This document shows, piece by piece, positions 37,864 to 46,799 of a DNA stretch of 64,000 nt. The DNA is from Rhodobacteraceae bacterium F11138. GTDB taxonomy: Bacteria > Pseudomonadota > Alphaproteobacteria > Rhodobacterales > Rhodobacteraceae. Below the pieces are notes generated by a model that did no database searches, was not told the DNA's origin, and was given only the letters and a program-made list of their open reading frames with translations. Location: assembly GCA_016521575.1 (NCBI GenBank), contig JAEKDP010000003.1, positions 248,001-312,000 on the forward strand. The letters are read 5' to 3'. Position 1 is the stretch's first letter. Each line of letters begins with the position of its first letter. The translations under genes were made by a program, and so were the position numbers.

Positions 37864-40392
37864 TCATTCCCGACCGCGCAGGATCTGGGCCGGGCGTGCA
37901 GCAAGCGGACGCCAGGCGAAACCCAACCCGGCCAGCATGGTGGCCAGAACGCCGCCGGCAATGATGCCCAGGGCCGAGGACCAGATCACCACGAAATCCG
38001 TGTCCATGATGAAGCGGCTGACCGCCCATCCCCCCGCGAGACCGGCCGCCAGGGCGACGATGCCGGCGGCCGCGCCCAGGATCGCCGCGCGCAGCGCAAA
38101 GCTGCTCAGGATGCGGCGTCGCGACGCCCCAAGGGTTTTCAGCACTGCTGCCTCATAAGTGCGGGCCTGTTCGCCTGCCGCCGCTGCCCCGATCAACACC
38201 AGAAACCCGGTCAGCAGCGTCGCAGCCGCGCCATAGGACGTCGCGGCGGCGATCCCGGCCAGAACCTGCGACACCCGGTCAATGGCATCGCGGACCCGAA
38301 TCGCGGTGATATTGGGGTAGGCGCCAGCCAGATCGCGCAGGATCGTGGCCTCGGCGCTTTCCTCGGCATAGACCGTGGAAATGAAACTGTGCGGGGCACC
38401 GGACAGGGCCGCAGAGTTCATCGCAAGCACGAACCCCAGACCCGCGGTCGAAAAATCCACCGCGCGGAAACTGGTGATCGTGGCGGTGATGTCACGGCCC
38501 AGAATATTGACCGTCATGGTGTCCCCCAGCGACAGGCCCATCTCTGCGGCTTCTTCGGCGGCAAAGCTGATCTGGGGGTCGCCGGTATAGTCGGGCCCCC
38601 ACCATTGCCCTGCTGTCAGACGGGTGGTTTCGGGCAGCGCGTCGGCATAGGTCAGGCCACGGTCCCCGCGCACTACCCAGTGGTCCCCTGCCACCTCGCG
38701 GGCCGGCTTGCCGTTGATCCGCGTGACCACGCCGCGCAGCATCGGCGCGGTCTCGACCCGGCTGACGGCGGGATCTTCGGTCAGACGCCGGGTGAAGCCG
38801 TCGATCTGGTCTTGCTGGATATCGACAAAGAAATAGGACGGCGCGATGTCCGGAAGGTTTCCCGAAATTGCCGCGCGCATGTTGCCGTCGATCTGTCCGA
38901 CGGCTGCCAGAACCGACAGGCCCAGCCCCAGCGACAGGACCACCGATGCCGCGCCTTCACGCGGGCCGGATATCGCGGACAAGGCCCATCGCAAGGCGGG
39001 GTGCCCGCGCGCGGCCTTGCCGGAACGGCGGGCGAGGGTGCGGATGGCAACAGCAGAGATGCCCAGCAGAATCAGCGCAAAGGCCAGTCCGCCCGTGGTC
39101 CACAATGTCAGCCACGCGGTGCCGCTGAACCAGCAAGCCAGCCCGACAAGGGCGGCGAGGCCAAGCAGGGTTGCCATGACATAGCGCAACGATGGCAGCA
39201 GACGGGTGCTGGACAGGGCGTCACGGAACAGGGTGGCGGCCCGCACGTCTTTGGTGCGCGCCAGCGGCCAGAGCGTGAAGATCAGAGCCGTCAGCAGCCC
39301 GTAGGTCGCGGCCTCGGCCAGCGGCATGGGATAGATCGCGAATTCCGCCGGGATTGGCAGTCGGACCTCGATCAGCGGTGCCAGAACGACCGGCACCAGG
39401 GCGCCCAGGACGACCCCCATTGCCACCCCGGCCACAGACAGGACCCCGATCTGGATGAAATAGGTCTGAAAGATGGTCGCGCGATCCGCGCCCAGGGTTC
39501 GCAGCGTCGCGATCACCCCGGTCTTGCCTGCCAGATAGGCCCGTACCGCCGCCGACACGCCGACCCCTCCGACCGCCAGTCCGGAAAGTCCGACCAGCAC
39601 CAGAAACGACCCCAGACGTTCGACAAACCGCGCGATACCGGGCGCGCCGGTGCGGGCATCGTTCCAGCGCATTCCGGATGCTTCGAACCGGGCACGGGCT
39701 TCGGTGGCCAGGCGGTCCAGATCGCTGTCCGCGGGCAGCAGCAGCCGGTATTTGGTGTCAAACAGTGTGCCGGGTGCCAGCAGGCCGGATTGATCCAGCC
39801 CATCGGTGGCAACCAGGGTACGCGGCCCCAGACCATAGCCATCCGCCGCCCCGTCGGGTTCATGTTCCAGCGCCGCCATCAGGATGAAATCCTGGGTCCC
39901 CAGCCTGAAGCTGTCGCCCGGCACCAGCCCCAGCCGATCCATCAGCACCCGCGCCATGACACCGCCGGGCAGGCCCTCGGCACCCGCCAGCGCCTGATCC
40001 AGCGGCATCGGGGGGTCCAGCAGCGGCGTGCCGACCAAAGGATAGGCCCCGTCCACGGCTTTCACCTGGGTCAGCGCGCGTTCGGTCGCGCCGTCCCGTT
40101 CGACCACGGCCATGGAACGGAAATCGACGATTTCAGACAGGGCCGTGGCCGTGTCCTGCATCCAGATCCGTTCCGGTTCCGACGCAAATCGATAGGTAAA
40201 CCGCATTTCGGCGTCGCCCCCCAACAGGGCGGCACCTTCGCGGGCAAGGCCGGCCTCGATCCCCGAGCGCACCGAGCCGACGGCGGCAATCGCCGCCACG
40301 CCCAGGGTCAGACAGGCCAGAAAGATGCGAAATCCACGCAGCCCCCCGCGCAACTCGCGGCGGGCAAACCGGCTCGCCAGGCGCAGGCTCAT
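37864..40392 (-). CDS. ybbP: ABC transporter permease, FtsX/YbbP family
   Basis: Encodes 842 residues. One N-terminal membrane helix (FRIFLACLTLGVAAIAAVG) is followed by a large periplasmic domain, then groups of helices near 255-400 (with GLAVGGVGVSAAVRAYLAGKTGVIATLRTLGA), 410-460 and the end (AATLLTGFLVLIGAAAAGE, AAILGAAAGIVALAAGLAGG). The TLGA coupling-helix motif occurs twice (RTLGADRATIF, KTLGASRRRIL), marking two FtsX domains as in YbbP. With YbbA it probably extracts lipids or lipoproteins from the inner membrane or is mechanotransmissive. Its start overlaps the ybbA stop by 4 bases. Confidence 0.92.
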   Translation of the reverse strand: MSLRLASRFARRELRGGLRGFRIFLACLTLGVAAIAAVGSVRSGIEAGLAREGAALLGGDAEMRFTYRFASEPERIWMQDTATALSEIVDFRSMAVVERDGATERALTQVKAVDGAYPLVGTPLLDPPMPLDQALAGAEGLPGGVMARVLMDRLGLVPGDSFRLGTQDFILMAALEHEPDGAADGYGLGPRTLVATDGLDQSGLLAPGTLFDTKYRLLLPADSDLDRLATEARARFEASGMRWNDARTGAPGIARFVERLGSFLVLVGLSGLAVGGVGVSAAVRAYLAGKTGVIATLRTLGADRATIFQTYFIQIGVLSVAGVAMGVVLGALVPVVLAPLIEVRLPIPAEFAIYPMPLAEAATYGLLTALIFTLWPLARTKDVRAATLFRDALSSTRLLPSLRYVMATLLGLAALVGLACWFSGTAWLTLWTTGGLAFALILLGISAVAIRTLARRSGKAARGHPALRWALSAISGPREGAASVVLSLGLGLSVLAAVGQIDGNMRAAISGNLPDIAPSYFFVDIQQDQIDGFTRRLTEDPAVSRVETAPMLRGVVTRINGKPAREVAGDHWVVRGDRGLTYADALPETTRLTAGQWWGPDYTGDPQISFAAEEAAEMGLSLGDTMTVNILGRDITATITSFRAVDFSTAGLGFVLAMNSAALSGAPHSFISTVYAEESAEATILRDLAGAYPNITAIRVRDAIDRVSQVLAGIAAATSYGAAATLLTGFLVLIGAAAAGEQARTYEAAVLKTLGASRRRILSSFALRAAILGAAAGIVALAAGLAGGWAVSRFIMDTDFVVIWSSALGIIAGGVLATMLAGLGFAWRPLAARPAQILRGRE

Positions 40393-41084
40393 TCCGCCGC
40401 CTTCCGGTCCGGTTCCACGGCGATTTGGCCGTCGCGCAGGCGGATCACGCGATCGCAGCGCGCGGCCAGTTCCTGGGAATGGGTCACCAATACCAAGGTC
40501 GCCCCGTGGCGGTCGCGCAGGCCGAACAACAGGTCCATGATCGCGGCACCATTGGTTTCGTCCAGATTGCCGGTCGGCTCATCCGCCAACAGGATGTGCG
40601 GACGCGGGGCCGAGGCCCGGGCCAGCGCCACGCGCTGTTGTTCGCCGCCCGACATCTGGGCCGGATAGTGGTTGGCCCGGCTGGCCAGTCCGACGGTCTC
40701 CAGCTCGGCGGCGGCGCGTTCGAACGCGTCGCGCACCCCGGCCAGTTCCAGCGGCGTGGCCACATTTTCCAGCGCCGTCATGGTCGGGATCAGGTGGAAG
40801 GACTGAAAGACCACGCCCATATGGTCGCGGCGGAACCGCGCCAGCGCGTCCTCGTCCATTGCGGTCAGGTCCTGCCCCAACACGGTGATCGATCCGCCGG
40901 TGGCTTGTTCCAGCCCGCCCATCAACATCAGCAACGACGATTTGCCCGATCCCGATGGCCCGATCAGCCCCAGTGTTTCGCCCTTCGCAACGTCCAGCGA
41001 AATCGAGCGCAGTATATCGACAGGGCCGGCATTGCCATTTAGCGACAAAGAGGCATCTTTGAGGGAAAGAATGGGGTCAGTCAT
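40389..41084 (-). CDS. ybbA: ABC transporter ATP-binding protein, LolD/YbbA type
   Basis: Encodes 231 residues. Walker A is GPSGSGKSS, the signature is MSGGEQQRVALARA, and Walker B is ILLADEPTGNLDE, the TGNLD ending marking the MacB/LolD/YbbA subfamily. It powers the large permease encoded directly downstream (4-base overlap). The start at 41084 faces the esterase gene start 12 bases away; in Escherichia coli the same trio ybbA, ybbP and tesA is also adjacent, which supports the whole assignment. Confidence 0.95.
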   Translation of the reverse strand: MTDPILSLKDASLSLNGNAGPVDILRSISLDVAKGETLGLIGPSGSGKSSLLMLMGGLEQATGGSITVLGQDLTAMDEDALARFRRDHMGVVFQSFHLIPTMTALENVATPLELAGVRDAFERAAAELETVGLASRANHYPAQMSGGEQQRVALARASAPRPHILLADEPTGNLDETNGAAIMDLLFGLRDRHGATLVLVTHSQELAARCDRVIRLRDGQIAVEPDRKAAE

Positions 41085-41096
41085 GGGCCCTGCAAT

Positions 41097-41792
41097 ATGA
41101 AAGTGTGTTTGATGGCATATGGCGTTACGCGCGGGATGCGCAAGGTTTTGGTGGCAATTGCCTGTTGTTTGTGCGGGTTTTCGGCTGCGGCCGAGCCGGT
41201 GACGCTGGCCGCTTTGGGCGATAGCCTGACCCAGGGCTACGGGCTTGCCCGGGCCGACGGCTTCGTGCCCCGATTGCAGAATTGGCTGCGGGCACAGGGC
41301 CAGGACGTTGTCATCGTGAACGCGGGGGTGTCCGGGGACACCACGGCAGGCGGTGCGGCGCGGGTCGAATGGACGCTGACACCGGATGTGGACGGGATGA
41401 TCGTGGCGCTGGGGGGCAATGATATGCTGCGGGGGCTGGATCCGCAGGTCAGCCGGGCCAATTTGTCCAGCATCCTGGACGCCGCGCAAACGGCAGATGT
41501 GCCGGTGCTGCTGGTGGGAATGCAGGCGCCGGGCAACTTCGGGCCTGACTACAAGGCGGCGTTCGATGCGATCTATCCCGAATTGGCGCTCGAATACGGA
41601 ACGCTTTATGCAGAAAGCTTCTTTGCCGGGATCGCGGGCACCAGTGCCGATCCGGCCGCCATGCGGGCCTATATGCAGGCGGATGGCATCCACCCCAATC
41701 CCGAAGGCGTGCGGCTGATCGTCGATGAACTGGGGCCGCATGTTCTGGAACTGATGGAGCAGGCCCGCCAGGCCAGGCAGGGGCAGCGATGA
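41097..41792 (+). CDS. tesA: SGNH-type arylesterase/thioesterase TesA
   Basis: Encodes 231 residues; an internal ATG at 41136 (MRKVLVAIACCLCGFSAAAEP) would give a cleaner signal peptide. Block I is AALGDSLTQGYGL with the catalytic Ser, block III is VALGGNDMLRG, and block V is ADGIHPNPEG with Asp and His. The enzyme is periplasmic and hydrolyses acyl thioesters and aryl esters. It is divergent from ybbA with only 12 bases between starts, so control elements must lie inside the coding ends. Confidence 0.93.
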   Translation: MKVCLMAYGVTRGMRKVLVAIACCLCGFSAAAEPVTLAALGDSLTQGYGLARADGFVPRLQNWLRAQGQDVVIVNAGVSGDTTAGGAARVEWTLTPDVDGMIVALGGNDMLRGLDPQVSRANLSSILDAAQTADVPVLLVGMQAPGNFGPDYKAAFDAIYPELALEYGTLYAESFFAGIAGTSADPAAMRAYMQADGIHPNPEGVRLIVDELGPHVLELMEQARQARQGQR

Positions 41793-41896
41793 TGCACATC
41801 GGCGTCGTTCGGTGTGCGATCAAGCAACCATGATCGGGCAGAGCACCATCCGGTCATGCAGATCGGTCTGATGCGCATTCAACAGATGATGAATGC

Positions 41897-41920
41897 AAAA
41901 AGGCGGGCAAATTGCCCGCC
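41897..41920 (-). terminator. Terminator of the second cold-shock gene
   Basis: GGCGGGC and GCCCGCC form the stem around AAATT, followed on the minus strand by TTTTTGC. It lies 33 bases after the csp stop. Confidence 0.85.
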
Positions 41921-41952
41921 TTCGAAATCTTGTCAGGCCGCAGCCTGAAACC

Positions 41953-42159
41953 TCAGGCCAGAGCCAGGTTTGTCGCGCTCTCGCGGCCGTCGCGGCCTGC
42001 TTCGATGTCGAACGTGACTTTCTGGTTGTCAGCCAGGCCGGTCAGGCCTGCGCGTTCAACGGCAGAAATGTGGACGAAGACGTCCTTGCTGCCGCCATCG
42101 GGTGCGATAAAGCCGAAGCCTTTGGTCGAGTTGAACCATTTCACGGTGCCAGTGGCCAT
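41953..42159 (-). CDS. Cold-shock domain protein (CspA family)
   Basis: Encodes 68 residues: [13 protein letters not shown]1 KGFGFI and RNP2 VFVHIS. It is a close paralogue of the csp gene at 21053, sharing [17 protein letters not shown]. A long 5' leader of more than 200 bases separates it from the next gene, as in thermoregulated csp mRNAs. GGAGACC precedes the ATG and a strong terminator follows, so it is a short monocistronic unit. Confidence 0.96.
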   Translation of the reverse strand: MATGTVKWFNSTKGFGFIAPDGGSKDVFVHISAVERAGLTGLADNQKVTFDIEAGRDGRESATNLALA

Positions 42160-42396
42160 ATCCGTGGTCTCCTGTAGTGTTCGCTGTCCGCGGAAGTGCG
42201 ACAGCCCGGCGTGGTTGGTCTGGATCGAAGACTGACCGCCGTAGAAGGAGACAGTGGGTCGAAAAAGAGTACCGTTAGCGCGGATGCGTATGGCAGGTCG
42301 TTTGATTCTAGGCAAGTCAAATTGTTGTCACCACAAGGGACGGCAGGAAAATGCCATCCCTGCGGCTGCGCAGCGTTGGGGGACAACACGCCATGG

Positions 42397-43209
42397 TCAA
42401 ACCGGTGGTTTCGGTGCCGGCGAGGGGATCTTTGACTGTGGTGTTGTCGCATCCGCTTGCGCTGTGGCAGTCCGGGTGCGGCCCCGCTGCAGGGCGGATG
42501 CAATCAGTTGGGGCACGGCGGTATGGGTGCCGATCGGCGGCAGGCGCAGCCCGGTGAAATCCGCGCGGTCCAATGCGCGGGGGATATCGCTGGCGACATG
42601 ACCGCCCGCCGCCGCGAAAAACGGCAGGCAGATCGCTTGTGGCCCCGCGTGACGCGCGACGTCGCACAGAAAGGGCGGTTCCTCGATATAGCCGGTCCTG
42701 ATTTCCGCAAATGAGGTCATCGCCGACAGGGCGGTGACAAAACGCCCGGTGTCGCGGGCCGAATTGCGGCTTTTGCCGGATCCGTGCGATGCGACGATCA
42801 GGCGGCTTTGCCCGCTGTGCCAGCCTGTTTGCGCCAGTTCACCGCCGATCCTGTCGCGGGCCAAACCGGGCAGGGCGGGGTCTGTGCCCAGGGGGGGCAG
42901 AAATGTTGCATCGTGGCCTTTCAGGCGTTGCGGCAGCCTGGTGCGGGTGAACCAGCCGTCGGTCATGAAAAACGGGTATATCAACGTGCCCGGACCCGCC
43001 GCGTCCGCCGCCGCGTCCAACGCGCCGGGCTTTGCCAATGTGGCGCTGAACAGAGACCAGCCGGGCAACAACGCGGCGACCTGTTGGCAAAGCCTGACCA
43101 GATCGGCTTCGGCCGGGTCCGGATCGGAGGGCTGGCCGTGGCTGGTGATGATGGCGGTCTGTCGAATGGGGCCTGTCCTCTGCAAGTGGTCTTGCGCCGG
43201 AAATCGCAT
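42397..43209 (-). CDS. CbiX/SirB-like chelatase-family protein
   Basis: Encodes 270 residues. Two similar halves begin with IITSHGQPSDPDPAEA and LIVASHGSGKSRNSA, each placing a His in the SHG motif of class II chelatases (CbiX, SirB, CbiK). YPFFMTDGWFTRTRLP and CLPFFAAAGGHVASDIP are the second motif of each half. Such enzymes insert Co or Fe into sirohydrochlorin. The start at 43209 has no strong ribosome binding site and may be downstream. The DUF4202 gene upstream is often near siroheme or nitrite-assimilation genes. The metal is unknown. Confidence 0.8.
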   Translation of the reverse strand: MRFPAQDHLQRTGPIRQTAIITSHGQPSDPDPAEADLVRLCQQVAALLPGWSLFSATLAKPGALDAAADAAGPGTLIYPFFMTDGWFTRTRLPQRLKGHDATFLPPLGTDPALPGLARDRIGGELAQTGWHSGQSRLIVASHGSGKSRNSARDTGRFVTALSAMTSFAEIRTGYIEEPPFLCDVARHAGPQAICLPFFAAAGGHVASDIPRALDRADFTGLRLPPIGTHTAVPQLIASALQRGRTRTATAQADATTPQSKIPSPAPKPPV

Positions 43210-43292
43210 GGCGCGGTATCGTATGTCCGTGATGCCTATATGGGGCGCAAAACCTGCCCGGCCAGAAAAAGGCGGACAATTGGCGCTGTGCT

Positions 43293-43871
43293 CTACGGGG
43301 CTGACGTGTCTCTGGTTGCGAAGGCGGCGGCCAGATCCGGAGGCAGGTCAAATTCATCCAATACGCGCGCGCGGGCGTCCGGGGACATCTTGCGCGCGGT
43401 TTTCTGCACGATCCGCCGCAATTTGTCGGGTTCCTGGCTGCTGGAGAACGGTGCGAAATACCATTTCAGGAATACGAAACAAATCACATCCTCCAGGGCC
43501 TGGACCTGGGGATCGCGTTTCAGCCCTTCCTTGCGGATCATCTTGCCTGCGGCGTCTGCGTCGGCCTGGCTGTATCCCGCATCGCGCATGATCGCGCCGA
43601 CCCGTGTGGCATGGTGGCGGGCCAGATCGCGCCGCCAGATCAGATAGCCTTCGCGCCCTTGCGGGTATTCCGTCCGTTTCAGGATCCAGCGTTCGATATG
43701 CTGTCCACGGGCCGCGATTTGCAGCGTCTCGCTTGCGTCGGGAAACAGGCGGGCCAGTTCCTTGCTCATGCGCTGCCCATAAAGCTGCGCGGCGGGCGTG
43801 CCTTCGGTGCGGTCCGGGTCCTGTGCGTTGGCAGTATCTATCGCGGTCAAGGCGGCAGTCAGATCACTCAT
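43293..43871 (-). CDS. DUF4202 family protein
   Basis: Encodes 192 residues, soluble. The sequence shows ARGQHIERWILKRTEYPQGREGYLIWRRDLARHHA and DVICFVFLKWYFAPFS, features of DUF4202. His residues in GQHIERW and RHHATRV recall an HD-domain-like helical bundle, so a metal-dependent phosphohydrolase is possible but unproven. It overlaps the DUF502 gene by 8 bases and precedes the chelatase-like gene by 83 bases, suggesting one transcript. Confidence 0.85.
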   Translation of the reverse strand: MSDLTAALTAIDTANAQDPDRTEGTPAAQLYGQRMSKELARLFPDASETLQIAARGQHIERWILKRTEYPQGREGYLIWRRDLARHHATRVGAIMRDAGYSQADADAAGKMIRKEGLKRDPQVQALEDVICFVFLKWYFAPFSSSQEPDKLRRIVQKTARKMSPDARARVLDEFDLPPDLAAAFATRDTSAP

Positions 43872-44469
43872 GGCGGGTTGCTCCTGTCGTGGTTTCAGCG
43901 CTGCCCCCTGCCAGTAGGGTCTGGCCTGTGCCCCGTCCGCGCACCCGCAACAGGCCGGTGACGTGATGGGGCGGTATCGCCAGAGGAGTCACCCGGTCCA
44001 CCGTCACGATGACCGAGCTGCCCGACCAAGCCGAGGGGGAACCGGGCAGATAGATCACGGCCTTGTTCTCCCAACGTTCGATTTCATAGGCCAGTTGCTC
44101 GAAATCGTCGAATCGCACGATCACCGGGCGCATGGCCGAGGCCGCCCCGGTGTCTTGTGCAACTCCGCCCAGAACGCCCTTGGCTACGGCATATCCCGGA
44201 ATCAGATCGATCATGAAATTGTCGATCCGGCCCATTTGCCGCGCAAAGATCCTGCCCCGGGCCAACAGCCCGGCGAGATAGCAGATCAGCAGGATCAAGG
44301 TGACGGCCAGAATATCCGCCAGTGCGAAACCGGCGAACCGGTCGATCGGGATCAGCCGGCCCAGCGGCGCGGCGATCTTCCTGCTGATGCTGAAGGCATG
44401 GTTCAGCAGAAGGATCAGGAACACGAGCGGCCCCAGAAAAAGCGCCCCTCCCAATATCGTCGTTTTCAC
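43864..44469 (-). CDS. DUF502 inner-membrane protein
   Basis: Encodes 201 residues from a GTG at 44469 with GGAGG 6 bases upstream. Two membrane helices (GALFLGPLVFLILLLNHAF and ALADILAVTLILLICYLAGLL) are followed by a soluble domain with YAVAKGVLGGVAQDTG, RPVIVRFDDFEQLAYEIE and LPGSPSAWSGSSVIVTVDRVTPL, the DUF502 hallmarks. Function unknown; relatives in plants are COV-like proteins. It overlaps DUF4202 and probably belongs to the same transcript. Confidence 0.88.
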   Translation of the reverse strand: MKTTILGGALFLGPLVFLILLLNHAFSISRKIAAPLGRLIPIDRFAGFALADILAVTLILLICYLAGLLARGRIFARQMGRIDNFMIDLIPGYAVAKGVLGGVAQDTGAASAMRPVIVRFDDFEQLAYEIERWENKAVIYLPGSPSAWSGSSVIVTVDRVTPLAIPPHHVTGLLRVRGRGTGQTLLAGGSAETTTGATRHE

Positions 44470-44567
44470 CGGTTGCCTCCGTTTGCAAATGCCGTGTCCA
44501 AGCCCTGTTGCCTGGGGAACTGCCTGTCCATCGGTTTTGCCCGACACCTCCGCAGTCTTGGCGATGT

Positions 44568-45593
44568 CTAGTCGAACGTGCCCGCGACACGCCCCAGCAA
44601 CATGAAGGCGCGCGCCGTTCGGGAATCGCCAAGGGCCGAGATGTCGGCGTCCGAGGCACGGGTTTCGAAATCGGCGAACATGCGGTCGAACAGACGCAGG
44701 AAATGATGTGCCGCGTCGCGAAAGATCGGGTCCTGTTTCATCCGTCCGGCGGCAAGCGCCAGTGACGTTCGGTCGCGCACCCCGCCCAGTGCGGCGATTT
44801 CGCGCCCGCGCGCACCCTGTGCGAATTGCCGCCAGATCTCGGGGCGCGCCATGTCGGGGCGCAGATCATCCATATAGATCCCGTCCTGGCTGAGCAGGGT
44901 AAGAACATCCTGACTGGCCTGAATCAGCTGCGCCGCCTTGCGATCTTTGAGCGCCAGCCGCAGGGCGTCGAACCCGGCCTCATCCTCGGCGGTTTCGGGG
45001 AAATTCAGCGCGCGGATGAAATCATGGTTGGCCAGGGGCGGGGCCATGTCTTCGGCCGGGGTTCCCAGCGCCAGCGAGCCCTGATCGCCCGGCGGTCCGG
45101 ACGCCACCGCCCTGGTGATCGGGGCAGGGGCGCGGGCGGGATCGCGGCGGGTCGAAAATGTCGCCAGCGCGGTTTCGGTTTTCTTGGTCGCGGCGGCGAT
45201 CTCGTCCAGCTTTTTCGCGACCGCAGGTTCCGCCCCGATCACGCCACGCTGTGCCTGAGCCACATACGCCTGCCGGATCCCGTCGATGGCCGCCTGCAAC
45301 CGCTGGCTTTCCTCGCGCATGACACGGTTCGAGCGCGCCGCCGTGGCGGCGACCCAGATCATTGCCACCGGCATGAACACGGTCAGCATGGTCATGACAA
45401 AACGCAGCCCGTCAAATCCGGCCTGACCGTCGTCAGGGGACACCAGGTAAAACACCAAGGCCCCGCCCAGCCAGACAACCGTCAGCGCGATGGCGATAAT
45501 CTCGATGCCGGTGATCGATTGCAGGCCGGGCCTGTCATAGATCCCCAGCTGCGTCGGCCGGGTGCTTTCTGGGTCTGTCTTGGAACCGGACAT
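44568..45593 (-). CDS. Unrecognised two-helix membrane protein with coiled coil
   Basis: Encodes 341 residues. Two membrane helices (about 29-51 and 64-86) are followed by a coiled-coil (EESQRLQAAIDGIRQAYVAQAQ), then a Pro/Ala-rich linker and a helical C-terminal domain of about 140 residues. Such an order suggests a cytoplasmic domain held at the inner membrane. I do not recognise the family; it appears restricted to Rhodobacterales-type genomes, which is a recollection and not a search result. It starts 11 bases after the greA stop, so it shares the greA transcript. Confidence 0.8.
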   Translation of the reverse strand: MSGSKTDPESTRPTQLGIYDRPGLQSITGIEIIAIALTVVWLGGALVFYLVSPDDGQAGFDGLRFVMTMLTVFMPVAMIWVAATAARSNRVMREESQRLQAAIDGIRQAYVAQAQRGVIGAEPAVAKKLDEIAAATKKTETALATFSTRRDPARAPAPITRAVASGPPGDQGSLALGTPAEDMAPPLANHDFIRALNFPETAEDEAGFDALRLALKDRKAAQLIQASQDVLTLLSQDGIYMDDLRPDMARPEIWRQFAQGARGREIAALGGVRDRTSLALAAGRMKQDPIFRDAAHHFLRLFDRMFADFETRASDADISALGDSRTARAFMLLGRVAGTFD

Positions 45594-45604
45594 GAGGCGC
45601 TCCG

Positions 45605-46075
45605 TCAGGAATAGATGATACTGACAACCTCATAGGATCTCTGGCCACCGGGTGTGCGCACTTCGACGCTGTCGCCTTCTTCCTTGCCGATCAGGGCGCG
45701 TGCGATGGGTGACTTGATGTTGAGCAACCCGTCTTCGATGCTGGCTTCGTATTCGCCAACGATCTGCCAGGTCTTTTCCTCTTCGGTGTCTTCGTCCACC
45801 AGGGTGACCTTGGCACCGAACTTGATCGCTCCGGACAGTTTGGCGGGGTCGATCACGTCTGCCAGCGACAGCACACCTTCGAGTTCCTTGATCCGGCCCT
45901 CGATGAACGACTGTTTTTCTCGGGCCGAGTGGTATTCGGCGTTTTCGGACAGGTCGCCATGTTCGCGCGCCTCGGCGATCGCCTTGATTATGGCGGGCCG
46001 TTCAACGGACTTCAGCTGTTTCAGCTCGGTCTCAAGCGCGGCATGGCCGGCCGGGGTCATCGGGACTTTTTCCAT
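45605..46075 (-). CDS. greA: Transcription elongation factor GreA
   Basis: Encodes 156 residues. The N-terminal coiled coil carries the tip acidic pair in [16 protein letters not shown] (Asp and Glu that reach the RNA polymerase active site), and the C-terminal FKBP-like domain ends in [11 protein letters not shown]. GreA stimulates transcript cleavage in backtracked polymerase. The ATG at 46075 gives the standard [10 protein letters not shown] start. In many Rhodobacterales greA has its own promoter; 256 bases of non-coding DNA lie upstream. Confidence 0.97.
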   Translation of the reverse strand: MEKVPMTPAGHAALETELKQLKSVERPAIIKAIAEAREHGDLSENAEYHSAREKQSFIEGRIKELEGVLSLADVIDPAKLSGAIKFGAKVTLVDEDTEEEKTWQIVGEYEASIEDGLLNIKSPIARALIGKEEGDSVEVRTPGGQRSYEVVSIIYS

Positions 46076-46331
46076 ATTGTTGATCCACACAAAGTGAGAC
46101 GCCCCGCCGCATAAACGCCGGGACGATCGGTTAGGTCGAATAATACCTGACCCAATCGCGCGCAGGATTGCAAGAGCCACCGAGTCAGGCGCGGCGGTAC
46201 CCGGCCTGTCGCGCGCGGCGTCTGTTCCGGATTTCTGATCCGAATTCAGGGGGGCATGCCGCTGTGTTGCACAGCGCAAACACAGCCGGATCTTTTCCGC
46301 GCGCCCGGATCATTGGCAAAGCGCAAGAGGC

Positions 46332-46712
46332 TCAGTCGTACTGTACCACCTCGTATTCGATGCCATCCGTGTCCAGAAAATAGAATCGGTGCCCGGGTTC
46401 GTAATCCGCATGGTTCATCGGGGTGAACCCGGCGGCTTTGACCCGCTGTTCCATCGCCTCGATATCATCCACCACCACGGCCACATGGTTCAGCCCGCCG
46501 ATGGTCTTGTAGTTGTTTTCCGTGGCGACCGCCGGATTTCCGGGCGAATACAGCGCCAGATAATGGGTGTCGGTTCCCACATGCACCGTGCGCCCGGTTT
46601 GCATGGCCGCACCAGACCAGCGGATGTGCCAACCAAACAGCGTGCACATCCAGGCGGCGGTCGCATCGGGGTCTGCGACAGTGTAATTCGTGTGTTCCAG
46701 TCTTGCGGTCAT
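46332..46712 (-). CDS. VOC-family protein, likely SoxR-controlled
   Basis: Encodes 126 residues: LEHTNYTVADPDATAAWMCTLFGW, a central GGLNHVAVVVDDIEAMEQRV and terminal FYFLDTDGIEYEVVQYD. His in LEHTNY and NHVAVV and Glu in EYEVVQ fit metal-ligand positions of glyoxalase-like enzymes. It is divergent from soxR, 87 bases apart, and the control region holds a SoxR-like dyad in a promoter of MerR type, so expression probably rises under redox stress. Substrate unknown. Confidence 0.85.
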   Translation of the reverse strand: MTARLEHTNYTVADPDATAAWMCTLFGWHIRWSGAAMQTGRTVHVGTDTHYLALYSPGNPAVATENNYKTIGGLNHVAVVVDDIEAMEQRVKAAGFTPMNHADYEPGHRFYFLDTDGIEYEVVQYD

Positions 46713-46762
46713 GACGTGTTCTTTCTCTGTTGCCTTGTGGATTGGTCCACCGTAATTTCTAA

Positions 46763-46776
46763 ACCTAACTTTAGGT
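46763..46776. promoter_or_regulatory. SoxR-type operator dyad
   Basis: ACCTAA-CT-TTAGGT is a perfect inverted repeat between divergent soxR and VOC genes. On the VOC strand it overlaps a TTGACC -35 (46774-46779) and lies in a long spacer of about 19 bases before TACGGT, the layout of MerR-family-activated promoters. Confidence 0.55.
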
Positions 46777-46799
46777 CAAGGAATTCTTGAGGACGGGGC

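Noticed and set aside
38389-40668. 759-residue open frame antisense to the YbbP-like permease
   Set aside because: Arg/Gln/Gly-rich composition typical of antisense frames, opposite a permease with two FtsX domains.
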